The position numbers were made by a program, and so were the translations under genes. This document shows, in pieces, positions 18,557-20,000 of a DNA stretch of 20,000 bases. The DNA comes from Chrysomallon squamiferum (lineage: Eukaryota; Mollusca; Gastropoda; Neomphalida; Peltospiridae). The stretch spans positions 11,088,791-11,108,790 of the forward strand of contig CM022668.1 of assembly GCA_012295275.1 (NCBI GenBank), read 5' to 3'. Under the pieces are notes generated by a model that was not told where the DNA came from, made no database searches, and was given only the letters and a program-made list of their open reading frames with translations. Positions within the stretch are counted from its first letter, which is position 1. Every line of letters begins with the position of its first letter.

Positions 18557-19194
18557 ATTTAAGTGTCAAGAGAATTTTGGTATTAAATCTGATAAATATT
18601 ATTTTTTAATAGATAAATTATTTCGTTTTTGCTTTTTTTCTAATACATCCGAGGTAAATTCTTATATCATATGTTTTGAATTATAATTTTCAGTAAATAA
18701 ATACTTCAACAGAGAAACACATAAATTTCAGAAACAATACGAACTATATCTACAGTAAATAACACTTATTTAAATTTCAGTATGGATTCTCGATATAACA
18801 TTGTTACTACGTCGTGAATATCAATACGTTTACATAACTATAAAATTGTGCTACAACTACTACTACATTTTTGTTTAAATATTATTATGCTAATTACGTT
18901 GCTCTCTCTCTCTCTTATTGTCTCGCCGTTTTCTGTGAGTGTATGTGTGGTGTGTAGGTTATTTATAACTGTTAATAATTTTAATTATAAATTACTCTGA
19001 ATATATTTGTCAACGACAGAGTGGGAATGGTGGAACTATAAATGCTTTATCTTGTACACGTCTTTTCCAACAAAGCTACGTATGTAAGGTCTGTGAACTG
19101 ACTAAACATCAGTAACATTATTTCTTAACTAATATAAGTTTAGTACATCTTATTATATTAAACACGCAGACACATACATATATACATACAATGT
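18557..19194. other. No gene seen
   Basis: AT-rich sequence. It includes a short TC run at about 18901-18917 and a GTGTATGTGTGGTGTG patch at about 18938, neither long. No exon or RNA gene supported. Confidence 0.45.
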
Positions 19195-20000
19195 ACAAAA
19201 TTACTCTGACATTCTTATAAATCAGACTCAAAAGAAACAGCTTTCGCAAATTGAGAAAATCACATCTTAGGCACATAAGAATAACTGCCTCGTAAAATGT
19301 ATCAAGTTAGCAAAACTGGACAATGTAAAGATCTTCACAATAGTCTAACACGTCAACTCTGGAGAGTAATTTCTCATATGCCGTATCAGATGCTCTCCTT
19401 CTCCTCCAGGCTCAAGAAAACAAAAAGCAAGACAGACTTCCAGAACATCAACATCCCTTTCGGAATTCCCTGCGGAACAACAGAACAAGCGACTGTGCAT
19501 ATTATACAAAATTGCATAAACCAACAACAGCTAAAGGAGACTACCTGGATAACTACAACAACTCTCCGTTACAAGCAGTATGGCACAAGAACTGATCTAC
19601 AGACTACAGTACCTTTCGCCACTGGCCTTCATGTGTAGCAAAAAGGGAACGAAAAAAGAAGAAAAAATCAAATGGAAGTATATATGTATCTGATTATCAC
19701 TATAGTAAAAAAAATGCAAACAATGAACAGACTGAAATACAGTCAAAACAAACGAAAAAATAATAAGAACTATGAAACCAAAACGAAGATCGAATATTAT
19801 ATTTATTTTTATTTTTAAGATATTGCCCCGATTAACGATTTTCAGTTGCTTCAGCAGAAATGTAAAACATTTCTGAGATGGCCACATCTGAAACAACAAC
19901 ACAGTGAAAAATGTGACATCAGTAAAATAGAGAGAAAAAAAAGTATTTCAAACCAAGAGAATGTTATATTTTCAGTTGTTAATGAAAAAAATTAACACGT
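19195..20000 (+). mobile_element. Block B copy 3: LINE 3' end, runs off the window
   Basis: Matches 3088-3810 almost throughout, starting CTGACATTCTTATAAATCAG. It keeps segments deleted in copy 1 and lacks about 30 bases (near 19310) that copy 1 retains (about 3206-3236). It probably continues to a (TAA)n tail beyond the window, by analogy with the other two copies. Confidence 0.8.
19297..19638 (+). pseudogene. C-terminal remnant of a LINE ORF2 polyprotein
   Basis: The open frame ends at a TAG shared in position with the homologous LINE copies. It carries IPCGTTEQATVHIIQNC, which fits the C-P-C-G...Q...H-I-I-x-x-C motif near the C-terminus of many RNase H-bearing LINE polyproteins; the first Cys is replaced by Ile. 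It then continues QQQLKETTW and YGTRTDLQTT to the natural end. Upstream of the motif the frame (SSRLKKTKSKTDFQ) is compatible with the segment after RNase H. The apparent start Met is internal to the element and has no meaning as a gene start. No catalytic domain is present, so the product would be inactive. Confidence 0.6.

Overview
The window looks like AT-rich intergenic and intronic DNA from an animal. It has no bacterial-style operons. Microsatellites are abundant, non-LTR retrotransposon ends are decayed, and the only convincing coding sequence is short exons with GT-AG splice sites. The EGF-type and ShKT-type exons, the RNase H-bearing LINE remnants and the microsatellite load fit a lophotrochozoan, and a cephalopod mollusc is my best guess. 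That assignment is inference; no single-copy marker gene is present.

Gene content: all recognised exons lie on the minus strand. Between about 12.99 and 14.88 kb is a run of EGF-like exons. Two look intact (12994-13092 and 14119-14211). Both use phase-1 splice sites and share the exact cysteine spacing C-x3-C-x10-C-x-C-x-C-x8-C. Between and upstream of them are at least three broken copies, at 13814-13901, 13967-14032 and 14771-14850, plus a weaker trace at 14699-14742. Downstream in transcription order is a ShKT-like exon with a frameshift (12126-12231), and a second, more decayed copy lies at 6937-7043. Together they suggest part of a secreted EGF/ShKT multidomain gene, or the wreckage of tandem copies. 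No start codon, signal peptide or catalytic domain is visible here.

Repeats: four dispersed families account for much of the rest. Family A (1-2300 and 8419-10200) carries a long TC tract at the same place in both copies. Family B (3088-4066, 10370-11856 and 19195-20000) is the 3' end of a LINE with RNase H and a terminal Cys/His motif; two copies run into a (TAA)n tail. Family C (fragment at 2708-2815, then 4137-5870, 15700-15960 and 16065-17625) is a composite of related monomers. Family D is the ShKT-like exon pair. The order A-B-D occurs twice (1-7.0 kb and 8.4-12.2 kb), which points to an old tandem duplication of roughly 5 to 8 kb, later altered by indels and by C in the first copy.

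The remaining stretches (about 5.99-6.93, 7.05-8.42, 9.54-9.98, 17.75-19.19 kb) hold microsatellites, a tRNA-related SINE-like fragment, a short telomere-like motif and unassigned sequence.
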